The translations under genes and the position numbers were made by a program. The notes under the pieces are model-generated. The model searched no databases and was not told the DNA's origin. It saw only the letters and a program-made list of their open reading frames with translations. Positions 18,516 through 29,223 of a DNA stretch of 64,000 nucleotides are shown in pieces. Origin of the DNA: Chloroflexota bacterium. Lineage in GTDB: Bacteria > Chloroflexota > Anaerolineae > Aggregatilineales > Phototrophicaceae. The stretch lies in contig VXLV01000141.1 of assembly GCA_009841405.1 (NCBI GenBank), positions 1 to 64,000 on the forward strand, in the 5' to 3' direction. How positions within the stretch are numbered: position 1 is the first letter of the stretch; each line of letters opens with the position of its first letter.

Positions 18516-20519
18516 TCAATCAGGCGCCACGCCGTCATAGACATCCTGCCGCAACCACAATACTACCGCTTCTTCTTCGAATCGGTTCGCGTTTAGCTGT
18601 CCCTGCGACCACCACGCCGGCAAATCCCAGCGGTCCAGGTTGTTCAAGACAAATCGGCGGCGGAGCAAAAAGCGCTGGCCCACATAGTTGCCGCTGATGG
18701 CGGCCGTCAGGGCTGGATCGTCGGCCGCAATGATGATCGGCTGTCCATCCGCGGCGCTGGCGGCGCGTACGAAACGCGCATTGGGGAAATCGCGAACGAG
18801 CCAGGTCATCAAGCCATTATCGCTTATGACGCCGGTGTTATCGGCCACAATCGTAAACTCCAGCGCAGGAAAACCGGAGGCGTGCCGATCCGCCAATTCA
18901 AAAAGCGTGTCTCGCAAGAGATAGGCGTCTTCGGCGACGGCCGATTCTCGCCACAAACCATCCGGGTAGTGGGCGGCCGCGACGGAAGCCTGCCAGGCGC
19001 CGCCCAGACCAGACAGCAACAGAAATACGGTATATCCGATGCCGGTTCCCTGCAGGCAAGTGCCCAAGCCCCAGAAGTTTGCGACTAACAGAAATACGAT
19101 TGCCGCGATGACGCCGCTTGCCAGCAACAAGCCAAGCCCCTGCGCCAATCGAAGCTGCGACGGGTCCGACAGCAGAGCTAACAGGTCGCCGAGGGATGAG
19201 CCGATTGGCGCGGCAGCCAACAGGCGCGCCACCTGCATGAACTGCACGGACAAAATGAACAGGCACAAAAGCGCGGCCGCCGATATCGCCCACTTTGCCC
19301 ACCAGTACTGCGTCGAGTAGAGCAGACCGCTTTCGCCCTGGCTCTCGTCTTCATCCCCGTCGCTCGCCGACCAGAGCACAACAACTCGCCGATTCACCAG
19401 CAGCTGCGTAATGCCGTAGCTCGCCAGCAGAGTGAGCGGCACGACGACCCACAGAGAATCCGCCGGGCCCGCCCCTGGGTAGAGCAGTAAGGCGACCGCG
19501 CCCAGCGCCGCCCAGGCCGCGGCGAAGCGATCCACGTATGTGACATCGCCGTGTTTCCACAAGAGCCAGGCGCCGCCTAGCGCAAAGACGATGAGCAGCG
19601 GCTCTTGAAGCAGCAGGACGGCAAGGCCCAAGCGCGCGCCGCCTGCCGAACGACCCTGAAAGACGCCGCTGATGGCGGATTCGATCAGCTGACCAACAGT
19701 GCTGAGCCCGGCCGGATTCAGCATCAGAAAAGTCGCCGCCGCCGCGACAAGCGCTGCCGGTAACAGCAGCACCTTGCCGAAAGGAAACTCGCGAGTTCTT
19801 GTCACGGCCATCTGCAGGATGTCATCGCCCGGCAGCTCAAGGCGCTGAGGCGCGCTAAGGGCGGTGCGCCAGACGGCCAGCCAGCCCGCGAGCAGCAAGA
19901 CCACTAGCAGCGGCACGCCGCCCGGACCGGACAGCAGCAGCATGGCGGTCACAAAAGCGGTCGCCCAATACGCGTCTCGCAAGCGCAATGAATACCAATA
20001 GCGTCTGATCATCCAGACCGCCAAAATCGTGAATAGCAGCACGAAGCTGGCGCCGTCGGCGGTTCGCGACGCGGCCAAGGGCGTGGTCAGCAGCGAAAGC
20101 AGCACTGCCCAAACGAAAGTGCGCGTCCGCCCCAGGTTGTCGCGGAATAGCAGCGGGGACATGGCGAGGGCAAGACCCGCTAACGCCGAAGCCAGGCGCG
20201 CGTTGAATTCGTTCGCGCCCGCCAGCGAGAATGCCGTCAATTGCGCCAGGTAGGTCAATGGGCTGCTGGACACAGCAAATGCGCCGGGCGCGTCGTCTTC
20301 GACAGTATGCCAGGCGTGCAGCGCTTGCCGCGCCTCAGCATCCGAGATTGGCGCGCTGTCCAGCATGGTGGCGCGAAGGAATAACGCGAGCAGCGCCAGC
20401 CCAATATAGGCCAGCCATTCAACATCGATCGAAAGCGATGTCGGCGCTTGCAAATTCGCGCCGGCGTCTGCCACGGACAGACGCGAATCAGCAGTCATCG
20501 CACGAAAGTCGGCTTCCAC
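18516..20519 (-). CDS. GT-C/PMT-like multi-membrane protein (GT39 type)
   Basis: A 667-residue membrane protein with about twelve hydrophobic segments and a C-terminal soluble part of about 150 residues. The first outer loop (SAPISDAEARQALHAWH) is where GT-C enzymes carry an acidic pair. Here the pattern is D-A-E rather than DE or DD, so catalytic competence is uncertain. The soluble C-terminal part has alternating strands (LEFTIVADNTGVISDNGLMT, IIIAADDP) like the soluble domains of ArnT-type transferases. The start is GTG with AGGAG nine bases before it. It lies 52 bases after the DUF2298 gene, in the same run of glycosylation genes, directly ahead of the sigma factor. Confidence 0.75.
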   Translation of the reverse strand: MEADFRAMTADSRLSVADAGANLQAPTSLSIDVEWLAYIGLALLALFLRATMLDSAPISDAEARQALHAWHTVEDDAPGAFAVSSSPLTYLAQLTAFSLAGANEFNARLASALAGLALAMSPLLFRDNLGRTRTFVWAVLLSLLTTPLAASRTADGASFVLLFTILAVWMIRRYWYSLRLRDAYWATAFVTAMLLLSGPGGVPLLVVLLLAGWLAVWRTALSAPQRLELPGDDILQMAVTRTREFPFGKVLLLPAALVAAAATFLMLNPAGLSTVGQLIESAISGVFQGRSAGGARLGLAVLLLQEPLLIVFALGGAWLLWKHGDVTYVDRFAAAWAALGAVALLLYPGAGPADSLWVVVPLTLLASYGITQLLVNRRVVVLWSASDGDEDESQGESGLLYSTQYWWAKWAISAAALLCLFILSVQFMQVARLLAAAPIGSSLGDLLALLSDPSQLRLAQGLGLLLASGVIAAIVFLLVANFWGLGTCLQGTGIGYTVFLLLSGLGGAWQASVAAAHYPDGLWRESAVAEDAYLLRDTLFELADRHASGFPALEFTIVADNTGVISDNGLMTWLVRDFPNARFVRAASAADGQPIIIAADDPALTAAISGNYVGQRFLLRRRFVLNNLDRWDLPAWWSQGQLNANRFEEEAVVLWLRQDVYDGVAPD

Positions 20520-20571
20520 TATTTGCCGCTCCTAATCTGAAACTGCGACCGCGCCCGGCGTCGCACGCCTG

Positions 20572-23319
20572 CTAGCCGGCGGCGCGGACTTGGAATATCC
20601 GGGAATTTCCCGATTCGCATACCACCGGCAGGTGGTCCAGGAATTTCTCTTCGCCCAGGCTGCCGTAACGCTGGCGTTCGGTCGCTCCGTACATGATATG
20701 CGAAATGCTGTAGCGCTCAAGGATATGTTGAACCGCGCTCATCTCGTGACGCGTATACAGTTCTTTCAAGTCACTCGCGCGCGAACCGGCGATGTCTGAA
20801 TAAGTAGCGCCACGCCACTGTCGTTCGTGGTTTTCCCAGCCTAAAACAACCGGTATGCCGGCAAGCGTGCCGACCCGGCCATAAGCGACGTTGTAGGCTT
20901 CGCCAACGGCTTCGGCGACAACCGCGTCAGATCGGCCGACAATTTCGTCCAGGCAAGTTATGACCTGCTGATCATTAAAAGGAAGCAAGCCGTCGGCGCC
21001 ATCCAGGGTCAGCGGTTCCTGAATGAGGATGTTGTCGCCGTCAAAAACGGCGATCCCCGGTGTCTCCGCGCGCAGCAGGTCCGCCTCGCTCGCGTCAGCC
21101 AGGGCAACGCGCGAATAGAGGACGGTTCCGCGCTCGACGCGCTCGCCATTGTAAACCTGCCGATTGGCATGCGCCCATTCGCTCGGCGGGGCGTAACGCT
21201 GCCGCTGCAATGCGAATTGGCGCCCGGTTTCGATCCAGGCGCGGTGGCGGGTCGCTGTGACGCCATAAAGCAATCCCCCGCAGACGCTGAGAAGGAACAA
21301 TATCCCCAGCGCCAAACGTACGACGGCGTGCGGCGACGGCAGTCCACGCTTGAGCAGCACGCTGTACAAGGCGTAAGCCGCGGCAATGCTCCAGAGCGCC
21401 CAGGCTTGATAGTAGAGCTTGAATACGGTGTTGATGCGCACGTAGAAGTTGTCTCTTAAGTAGAAGAACTCGCAGAACAAAGTTAGACAGAGCCCCATAC
21501 CTATCAAGAGCATGACGAAGCCCGTGGAGATAGGGTAGCTGAGCCAGTTGAAGGCGACTTCGCCGGACTTGGCCGCGCGGTCTTTGTCGGGGAAGAGGCG
21601 CGCGACAACGATGCCAACGCCCAACGCAAGCAGTAGCGAGGTCAACCCGTAGTCCAGCCTCCGCTGTACGAGCTGGCCGGCGACTTCGCCGCTTAACTGC
21701 CGCGCGCTGACGAAGTTGCCGGAAATTGACGCGTCCGGGCTGCCGATTGCGATGGCGCCGCTCAAGACGATCATAAGCGCCAGCATGCCCAGCAGCAAAC
21801 CGACGCCGACCTTGAAACCGAGCCTCCAGTTCAGCAGATGCGCAGCGCGGCCGCGCCAGCACTCCACCAGCAAGTAGGCGCTCAAAATCACGAACAGCGG
21901 GCCAAACATAATGAAGAAGCGCTGAAACAACGCAGGGTGCAGCAGATTGGGCAAGATGCCCCCCGCCTGCGACCGAAAGCCGACGAAGTAGGGCAGATAG
22001 GCGGCCGCGGCTACGAACGCGATTAGCGCTCCGAACTTGATCAGCGCCAGCCAGTCGCGGAGGGCGAGACGGCCGTTGTCGCTGGTCATCAGCCGTCGCA
22101 GCGCTTCTGCGCCAACCAGGCCCAGCAATAGTGTCGGCGCGTCCCAGGCGTTGAGGAATGCCAGCCCCCCGACCATGACGCCATACAGGATCAGTTGATG
22201 GGCAGACGGTTCGCCGCGACTGAGCGCGATGTTGAGCATCAGGCCAATCGCCACAATGACAAAAGGCAGCGACAGCACGTGAGGATGGTTGTCCGACAAG
22301 ATGAAGCTGAAAGCTGGAAATTCACTTATGGGCTGGATGCCGGTCAGCCTGTCGTTCAAATCATAGTCCGTCGGCACGCGGCTGGCGTTGAACCACCACC
22401 AGTGATTCCAGCTTGATGTGTCCAGATTGAGCGCCGCGCTCGCCCCCGGCTGATAGTCGATCAGGTCGAAATCCGGCAGCTTCTGCGTATCCCAGATTTC
22501 GAAATATGATGGCGGCGCGCTGCGCGAGGCTAAGGGCAACTCGATCAGGAGCAGCTGATAGTTGCCCATGAGCAACATGATCAGTACGCCGGCAAAACCT
22601 GTCGCCATAGCAGTGACGCCGGACGCCATTCGCGAGCGCCAGTCACCAGGCGCGCTCGCTGCCCGCGAGCGTACCAGATTGCAAACGACGCCAAATGTAG
22701 CGAGCCCGGTGAGCGCGAATTGTGAAGCGACAGTCAGGTTGAAACCAACAGTGCTGCCGATCCCGCTCAAGGTGGACAGCGCGGATGACATGATATAGCC
22801 CATGTAGTAGTAGCTGATGGCGTAGCCGGACATCCAGGGGTCGTTCGGCGGAAAGCCGGCGCTGCGCTGTGTCGCGCTAAGGAAGGCCAATTCCATTGGT
22901 TTTTCGGTGCCAACTAGGTCGTTCTGATGCGCGCGATACAATGCCCAACCCAGGAACAGGACGGCGAATAGCAGTTCGGCGACGACTACCAGGTTGCGAT
23001 TCTCCCGCCACCAGCGGGAAAACAGCCCGCTGCCCCGGTTGCGGAAATAGAGCGCCAGGGACCCGGCCACTACCAGCAGCCAGGTCAAAATGATGCTGCC
23101 GACCGAGTTGTCGAAGAAACCGAAACTCCCCAGCAGCCAGTAAAGCCAGGTCGTGACCAGCAATCCAAGCGCGCGCGCCAGCGTATAGCCGCCGTCCGGC
23201 AGCGCCGACAGATAACGGAGCGCGACCGGCAGCATAGCGGCGCCGGCCAAGGTCAGCCACAGCCACCACAACAAAAGCAGGTGGCCTTCGCGCGCGAGCC
23301 AGTCCAGGACCAGCGTCAT
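20572..23319 (-). CDS. DUF2298 / Chlor_Arch_YYY membrane protein
   Basis: A 915-residue membrane protein of the DUF2298 family, named for tandem tyrosines: ISYYYMGY occurs at about residue 170, preceded by the conserved loop FPPNDPWMSGY. There are around 16 hydrophobic segments, with a conserved SDNHPHVLSLPF loop near 345 and a soluble C-terminal region of about 170 residues that resembles the C-terminal part of its upstream neighbour (GWENHERQWRG; ISHIMYGATERQRYG). The family is known mainly from Chloroflexota and some archaea and is thought to be a membrane glycosyltransferase or flippase component. Its ATG overlaps the stop of the 1958-residue paralogue (ATGA), so the two are translationally coupled. 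Confidence 0.85.
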   Translation of the reverse strand: MTLVLDWLAREGHLLLLWWLWLTLAGAAMLPVALRYLSALPDGGYTLARALGLLVTTWLYWLLGSFGFFDNSVGSIILTWLLVVAGSLALYFRNRGSGLFSRWWRENRNLVVVAELLFAVLFLGWALYRAHQNDLVGTEKPMELAFLSATQRSAGFPPNDPWMSGYAISYYYMGYIMSSALSTLSGIGSTVGFNLTVASQFALTGLATFGVVCNLVRSRAASAPGDWRSRMASGVTAMATGFAGVLIMLLMGNYQLLLIELPLASRSAPPSYFEIWDTQKLPDFDLIDYQPGASAALNLDTSSWNHWWWFNASRVPTDYDLNDRLTGIQPISEFPAFSFILSDNHPHVLSLPFVIVAIGLMLNIALSRGEPSAHQLILYGVMVGGLAFLNAWDAPTLLLGLVGAEALRRLMTSDNGRLALRDWLALIKFGALIAFVAAAAYLPYFVGFRSQAGGILPNLLHPALFQRFFIMFGPLFVILSAYLLVECWRGRAAHLLNWRLGFKVGVGLLLGMLALMIVLSGAIAIGSPDASISGNFVSARQLSGEVAGQLVQRRLDYGLTSLLLALGVGIVVARLFPDKDRAAKSGEVAFNWLSYPISTGFVMLLIGMGLCLTLFCEFFYLRDNFYVRINTVFKLYYQAWALWSIAAAYALYSVLLKRGLPSPHAVVRLALGILFLLSVCGGLLYGVTATRHRAWIETGRQFALQRQRYAPPSEWAHANRQVYNGERVERGTVLYSRVALADASEADLLRAETPGIAVFDGDNILIQEPLTLDGADGLLPFNDQQVITCLDEIVGRSDAVVAEAVGEAYNVAYGRVGTLAGIPVVLGWENHERQWRGATYSDIAGSRASDLKELYTRHEMSAVQHILERYSISHIMYGATERQRYGSLGEEKFLDHLPVVCESGNSRIFQVRAAG

Positions 23320-26300
23320 GAATGTCGCTCCACCAGGTATCGCATCAGAGCCTCTTCGTCCACTTGAAATATTTTGCCGCCGTCTACCTCGTAGCTGACG
23401 GATAGCAAACCCTGCTCCGCCATAGAATCGAACTTCGCCAAGCCTGCGGGAGTCGAATGCACCGCTTCCAGTCCGCTGCTGATGATGTACGCGATGTCAA
23501 AGTGGTGAATGATATCGACCGCCACGTCAATGCTCTCGGTATTGTAAAATTTGTGGATATTGCGCTCACGCTGGAAAATCCACTCGTTCATCGGGTAAAA
23601 CGTGCGCTGCTGGCGCTGATGAAAGTTCCATCCGAGAACCGAGGGCAAGCCGGTCATGATCGAGAAGCGCCCGTTCCACTGATACTCGCTGCCGGGGCGC
23701 CGCCCTTCAATGATAACGGGAGAGTCTTCGACATTCTCTTGCATCCAGCGTATTAGCTGATAGTCGACATTGAGATCGATGAGGCTGCCGGCGCCGCGAC
23801 TTGGCGAGGTCTCGAAATGAGTCGACCGTGTCATATAGTCCATGCCGTCCAGCGTAAGCGGCAAGTCCGGCGCCATGCGGTCAAATGAGCGCGCGCGCGT
23901 GGCCATGATCGGAAACAGGCCGGCCATCACGAACAATAAAACGCAAGGCGCGCGCCACAGGAGCTGCAAGCCCCGGCTGAAGTCCTGCGACGCCCGCCAA
24001 AGAATGGCGAAGGCCACGCCCCCGGCCACGCTCAGCAGCAGCCACACCTGAATGTAAAACTTGAAGACGGTGTTCTGGCGACCGATGTCGCCGCCGATGA
24101 CGATGACCTCTACGCCCAGGGTCATGGAAAGCGCCAAGCCAATCAGCGCCAGCGCGTAGCGCATGAAGCGGGACTGGCCGGGCCGGAAGAATAGCCACGA
24201 AATCCAGCAGACCAGCGGCAATACAATCAACGCGACCTGGTAGCCGGCGATCGCGAGCACGACAGCGAGCGCAATAATCGCCGACGTGAGAACGAGCGCG
24301 CGGCCCGCCAACTGCCGGTGCTCGAGCAAGGCTCTCACGCGGGTGTTGCGCAGCCAGATAGCTGTCTCCCAGGCCAGAAGCGAAACGACCAGGAAAAGAA
24401 ACAAGCCGTGAATGTCGAAGTAAGCCCAAAGCGGCGTCTTACCGCCGTCCCATAGCTGAATGCTGTTGTAGGTTGCCGCGTACCACGATGTGTAGGGCAG
24501 GGCAAACGCGAATTGCAGAAAGAGGAAGCCGCCGACCGACGCGGTTAGCTCCAGCGCGGAGCTTCGTGTCAAGAGATTGCGCGTGATGAGCCACAGAATT
24601 ACCGCCGCAATTGCCGTTGCGAGCGCGGCGCGAAGCGCGCCCGATACACTGGCCGTCACCGCCGCGTCCGCGCCGAGCGGCAGCAGCGCGCCCCCCGCCA
24701 GGATCGAGGTTGCGCCAAATGCGGCTATCAGCGCGCCAAGCAGGACCAGGTAGAAACGCGAATCAGCCACGGGGCGGAAGGTCGCTTGCCAGCGAATCCA
24801 CCAGGCGTAGGCCAGCGCTACGACCGAGAACAGCGTCATCGAGGGCCAGTCCCAGGTGTTGGTCGCCCTGATTGCGCCGACGGCCAACGCGATAAGCGCA
24901 ATCGCGGCGAAGCGTTCAATCGTGCGGCGCCGCTCGTGACCGGCCTGCGCCACTTCGTTGAAGAGAAGCAGCAGCGTCAGCAATATCAGCGGCATGCTGA
25001 TCATGTGCGCGTGCAAGTCTCCGTACAGGAATGTGAAATAGGGCATTTCGGTGATGGCGTTGCCGCGGACGCCGGGCGTCTCCGCCAGGACGCGCGAGGG
25101 ACCCCAGTACCAGCGGTCGCTGCCTATGGGCGGGCTTTCGCCTTGCAGCGCGCGCCCGGCGCCGCGCAGCAATCCGCTCAGCAGCGAGGTCGAGTTGTGC
25201 AGTTCGTACCGAAGGCTGTCCCAGGGATGCAGCTCGCCAGCGCGCCGCGACAGTTCGGCGCGGTCGTCATCCGACGCCGTCATGCCGAATTCGGTCTCAT
25301 ACTCGTCGACCAGGTATTGGTACAGCCCTAGTGGCGTGCGGTAACCGCCGAGCGCCGCCAGCCCGTTGCCAAAGACGCGCAGGGTGTCAAGATTGCCCAG
25401 CACGACGCACAGGACCAATGCCGCCATCCCCGCGACCCAGGGATTGCCCAGCCGCCGGCGCGGCCGCTTCGACCGGGCCGGGCCGCGCGCAGCCTTGCGC
25501 CAGCGCGACAAAAGGTTAAACGCGGTCGAGAAGGCGCCGAGGCCGGTCAAGCTGAAGATCGTGGGGATCATCAGGTTGTAAGCGAAAGACGGCACGATGC
25601 CCAGCAACAGCGTCGGCGCGCCCAGCAACACGTAGCCGAAGTAGTAGTAGTTGATGAACCCGCCCGAAAACCAGGGGTCAATTGGCGGAAATGTCGTGCT
25701 GCGCAAGACGCCGTTGAGGTAGGCGAAATCCATCGGCTTCTCGCCGCCCTTATAAGGATGCCAGAGGTCCGGGTTGGTCAGGCGAACGGCGATCATCAAC
25801 AGGAACGCGGCGAGTGAAATCAGTTCGATCCAAGCCAGCCGCTTCCAATTGTCGCGCAGAAACTCAACCAGTTGGATGCGGACGAGCGCGGCGCTTACGG
25901 CGGCCGTTAAGGCGAGCGACAACAATATGCCGGCTTGCGACCAAATCGGGATCTTCAAACTGGACACGGCCCAGGCGAACCAGGCGACTATCAACAAGCC
26001 CACAAGTTTGCTGACGCCGTAACCGCCATCCGCCATCTTGGGAAACACCGTGAAGACCAAGGGGAAGGCGATAGCGCCAAAGATAAACAGCGTCGCGTAC
26101 CAGACAGCGACGCCCACTACCTGATTGCTGTTGACGGGGCTGTCGCTGAAGAATCGCTGCGACCAGGTTCCGCCCGCCCTCTGCGTCGCGCGTTCTTCCG
26201 GCGGGAAGGTCAGTGCGGTTGGGACCGGCTGGGCCTTGGTCAACCGCCAATTCAAGACCCCCAGGAGCTGGGCTTCGTCGCTCGCGTTTTGCAGCTCGTG

Positions 26301-29192
26301 ATGCTGCTTCAAGGACACCTGCGATAAGGCCGCCGCCACCGCAGCGCGCGAATAATCTTCGGATTTGCGAAAGATAAAGACGGTCGGATGATCGTAAACA
26401 TGGAAGGATTCGTCCGCCTCGAGTTCGTTCAGCCAGGCTGGCGAGTCATGAATTGGCAAGTGTTGATCGGCGACGCGCCAGGGTCCGAATTCGAAGGTTT
26501 CTTCAAAGACCGCCTCCAACTCATAGCCGAGCTCGCCGGCAAACAGTTTCTCATAGTAGAGCGTGGTCAGCGGCCAACGCTGTAGATTGCGCCTCTCGCT
26601 GTCGTAAAAGCGATTGCTTGCTATCGTCAGATAATCGCCCATGTCAAGCGTGCGCGTGATGTTGTCGTATTTCACTTGATCATCCACCGGATGGGACATG
26701 ATCTGATCTTGCGGATTGATGATGGCGTGATGCGGCTGCGTCGCGTGACAATCGCGGGAACTGACCAGACCAGGCTGCGGATCGTCGGCCAGCGTGATGC
26801 CCTCAGGCAGCGAGCATAGAATCACGCCGGTCGCGCGATTGTCCCAACTGCCCTCCGACAGTACGACCGAGCCCGAACCGATGACATCGTCGCTGCCGGC
26901 GGCCACTTCCATCACAAAGACATAGCGCTCGCCTTCGACGATATGCAGCGGTTTTTCGAAAGGTATGTTGTAGGACCGGCCCAAGGGGTGGAGTTCGCGG
27001 ACGAGATTCCGGCGCAAGGCGGCGGTCGCCAGCGGCGTCGTATCAGCCTGAGCAAAAATCGCAAACTGGAGTTCTTCGGGTTCTGGGTCGTCAAAGGGGT
27101 CGCCCAGGTGCGGTGCGAATAGTTCCGCGACGGTTCCGGACGCCGGCGCCCTGAACTCGATTCTTATCGGCTGGTTTTCGCGGTATAGATTGGCGCGGTT
27201 AAAGGGCGGCCCCTGCATGTCGTCCCAGGCGTAGCCGGTATTGTGAACGGCGATATTGATCAAGGGGACGGTCTCGTCGGCGCCTTCTACGCGCATGGAG
27301 AAGTCGCCCGGAATCCGCTCGAAAATGTAGTGCCCGGACTGGACCAGCGTGTTCTGATGCCGGTAAACATTCGTGAACATCAAGCCCCAAACGACAGAGA
27401 AAGCGACAGCAAAGCCGGTCAAAAGCAGGGGCCGCCAGCGGCTGAGACCAGGAACCAGGGCTGCGCCTACGAGCGATATGCCGATGAGCAAGGCGGTGAT
27501 AGCCGTAACGTCGGTGACCCCGTTGATCAGTTGGTAGCCGCCAACTGCGGTCAGCAGCGCGCCAATGACGACCATCGGTATCGCGATGCATGGCGAACCG
27601 CGGCCCAGTGTTTGCGCCTGCGCGCGCCAGTCTGACAGGCAGCAGCTCGCCAAGACGGCGAGCGAGCCATATAAGGGCAAAAAATATCGCATATTCATGG
27701 CCGTCAATCGGCTCATGAATAGAAAGTAACCGCCGACCCAAAGCAGCGGAACCAGCAGATCAGTCGACCCGCGCCTATTGGTGAGCAGCCGGTATGCGGC
27801 CCGGCACCAGCCAAACCAGGCCAAAACGCCGAAGGCCAGTCCCATGCCCCAGAAGAGCATATCCTTCAGCGGGTAGATGATCGCCGGGCGCGCCAGCCAC
27901 TGCCAATTCGGCGGGAAGTCCTGCAAGCCCGAGACCCCGGCGTTCACACGCTCCAGATTCTCCAACCAGCGATAATTCGGTAGCAAGCCAAGAAAGCCCG
28001 GCCCGGTAAATGCGTAAGGATTCAGGAGTCGGAAGGCCAGGAAGGCGCCAAAGCCGGCTAAGGCCAGTCCAAGAATGTGACGAGTCATCAGCGCTGAGCG
28101 CTCGCTGGAGTGGAGCTTGCCCAAAAGGGCGGGCGCAGCCTGAACAAAGGCCGCGAAAACGATAACTGCGGCTAGCGGCGCCAGATTTATGCGACAGGCG
28201 ACGGCCGCGCCGGTGAAGAGGCCAAACAATAGGTAGGCGCGCAACCGGCCGCGTTGCTGGACCGCGACTGCGCTGTATAACGCCATCGTCACCATAAACG
28301 AGGCGGCGGCGTTGACCGTGCCAAAGTGCGCCTTCTGAATCGCCAGGGGCGCGCTCGCGTAAAACAGCGCGGCCAGCAAGCCAACCCACTCGCCGCGTAT
28401 CCGCCGCCCGAGCGCGTAGACCGCCGCGATCGCGAGCAAATCGAAGATCATCGATATGCCGCGCCAAACCAGGTGGCCGCCCTGATAATCTAACAGCGCT
28501 GAGCCCGCGGCGGCGGCTTCGCGCACAATATCGCTGCCGAAGTGCGCGAGAAAGAGCGGCAGCGTTCCGTATACAAAGAAGCCGTGATCGGCGTTGTGTG
28601 GATTCAAGGGCGAGCAGCGCGCGTCAAAGTAACCGCCGACGCCGCGCGTCTCCGGGTAGTAGTGCTCGCATCGCAGAGACTGCAGCTCTTTGGACGAGAC
28701 TGTCGCGACGCTTAGAATCTCGCCGGCATCGTAGCGATTTTCTGACTGGCTGATGAGAAGCGCATCGACTTCACGCGATTTCAGCGCGCGCTCCGCCTGC
28801 GGCAGGTCGGCGTAGGTTCGAACGCGATCGGGCGTCACGAGCCAGAGGGCGGCTTCGCTGGCGAAGGAGCCTTGAATCGCGCCGACTCGACGCGTCCGCG
28901 AATTCCGCAGATCGTCGCGATTGCGGATGCCGCCGTCGCTACTTGAAGCGAGAATTTGCTGGTCAGGGAAATTGTGCCGGTCGTCGGTGAACGAGTTGCC
29001 GCCGCCGATCTGCGGCAGCAGTAGCGCAGTCAGAAAGCGTTCGTCGGGATGGATGTGCGCGAAGTCGTCCCAATTGTGCCCGAGCAGGCGCAAAGCGCCG
29101 CCGAACAGCAAGATGGCCAGCAAGATCACGGCGGGCAGCAGCCGGCGCAATGACAATCTTCGCGCTGTAGCGTCGCTGGCGTCACTCATCAT
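23316..29192 (-). CDS. Giant fusion: GT39-like N-terminal half plus DUF2298/YYY C-terminal half
   Basis: At 1958 residues this is the largest protein in the window. The N-terminal half (about 1-600) is a GT-C/PMT-type membrane enzyme whose first loop carries HIHPDERF, the acidic pair expected at the active site. The middle (about 600-1060) is mostly soluble and strand-rich. From about 1090 the protein repeats the architecture of the neighbouring 915-residue protein: MADGGYGVSKLVGLL, FPPIDPWFSGG, INYYYFGYVLLG, FLYGDLHAHMISMPL, and the soluble end GWNFHQRQQRTFYP. So one chain joins a PMT-like transferase to a YYY-domain unit, and a second YYY protein follows directly. Role in surface polysaccharide or glycoprotein assembly is inferred. 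Confidence 0.85.
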   Translation of the reverse strand: MMSDASDATARRLSLRRLLPAVILLAILLFGGALRLLGHNWDDFAHIHPDERFLTALLLPQIGGGNSFTDDRHNFPDQQILASSSDGGIRNRDDLRNSRTRRVGAIQGSFASEAALWLVTPDRVRTYADLPQAERALKSREVDALLISQSENRYDAGEILSVATVSSKELQSLRCEHYYPETRGVGGYFDARCSPLNPHNADHGFFVYGTLPLFLAHFGSDIVREAAAAGSALLDYQGGHLVWRGISMIFDLLAIAAVYALGRRIRGEWVGLLAALFYASAPLAIQKAHFGTVNAAASFMVTMALYSAVAVQQRGRLRAYLLFGLFTGAAVACRINLAPLAAVIVFAAFVQAAPALLGKLHSSERSALMTRHILGLALAGFGAFLAFRLLNPYAFTGPGFLGLLPNYRWLENLERVNAGVSGLQDFPPNWQWLARPAIIYPLKDMLFWGMGLAFGVLAWFGWCRAAYRLLTNRRGSTDLLVPLLWVGGYFLFMSRLTAMNMRYFLPLYGSLAVLASCCLSDWRAQAQTLGRGSPCIAIPMVVIGALLTAVGGYQLINGVTDVTAITALLIGISLVGAALVPGLSRWRPLLLTGFAVAFSVVWGLMFTNVYRHQNTLVQSGHYIFERIPGDFSMRVEGADETVPLINIAVHNTGYAWDDMQGPPFNRANLYRENQPIRIEFRAPASGTVAELFAPHLGDPFDDPEPEELQFAIFAQADTTPLATAALRRNLVRELHPLGRSYNIPFEKPLHIVEGERYVFVMEVAAGSDDVIGSGSVVLSEGSWDNRATGVILCSLPEGITLADDPQPGLVSSRDCHATQPHHAIINPQDQIMSHPVDDQVKYDNITRTLDMGDYLTIASNRFYDSERRNLQRWPLTTLYYEKLFAGELGYELEAVFEETFEFGPWRVADQHLPIHDSPAWLNELEADESFHVYDHPTVFIFRKSEDYSRAAVAAALSQVSLKQHHELQNASDEAQLLGVLNWRLTKAQPVPTALTFPPEERATQRAGGTWSQRFFSDSPVNSNQVVGVAVWYATLFIFGAIAFPLVFTVFPKMADGGYGVSKLVGLLIVAWFAWAVSSLKIPIWSQAGILLSLALTAAVSAALVRIQLVEFLRDNWKRLAWIELISLAAFLLMIAVRLTNPDLWHPYKGGEKPMDFAYLNGVLRSTTFPPIDPWFSGGFINYYYFGYVLLGAPTLLLGIVPSFAYNLMIPTIFSLTGLGAFSTAFNLLSRWRKAARGPARSKRPRRRLGNPWVAGMAALVLCVVLGNLDTLRVFGNGLAALGGYRTPLGLYQYLVDEYETEFGMTASDDDRAELSRRAGELHPWDSLRYELHNSTSLLSGLLRGAGRALQGESPPIGSDRWYWGPSRVLAETPGVRGNAITEMPYFTFLYGDLHAHMISMPLILLTLLLLFNEVAQAGHERRRTIERFAAIALIALAVGAIRATNTWDWPSMTLFSVVALAYAWWIRWQATFRPVADSRFYLVLLGALIAAFGATSILAGGALLPLGADAAVTASVSGALRAALATAIAAVILWLITRNLLTRSSALELTASVGGFLFLQFAFALPYTSWYAATYNSIQLWDGGKTPLWAYFDIHGLFLFLVVSLLAWETAIWLRNTRVRALLEHRQLAGRALVLTSAIIALAVVLAIAGYQVALIVLPLVCWISWLFFRPGQSRFMRYALALIGLALSMTLGVEVIVIGGDIGRQNTVFKFYIQVWLLLSVAGGVAFAILWRASQDFSRGLQLLWRAPCVLLFVMAGLFPIMATRARSFDRMAPDLPLTLDGMDYMTRSTHFETSPSRGAGSLIDLNVDYQLIRWMQENVEDSPVIIEGRRPGSEYQWNGRFSIMTGLPSVLGWNFHQRQQRTFYPMNEWIFQRERNIHKFYNTESIDVAVDIIHHFDIAYIISSGLEAVHSTPAGLAKFDSMAEQGLLSVSYEVDGGKIFQVDEEALMRYLVERHS

Positions 29193-29223
29193 TCGGATAG
29201 CTCTCGTTAAGTCCAGGACCTAT

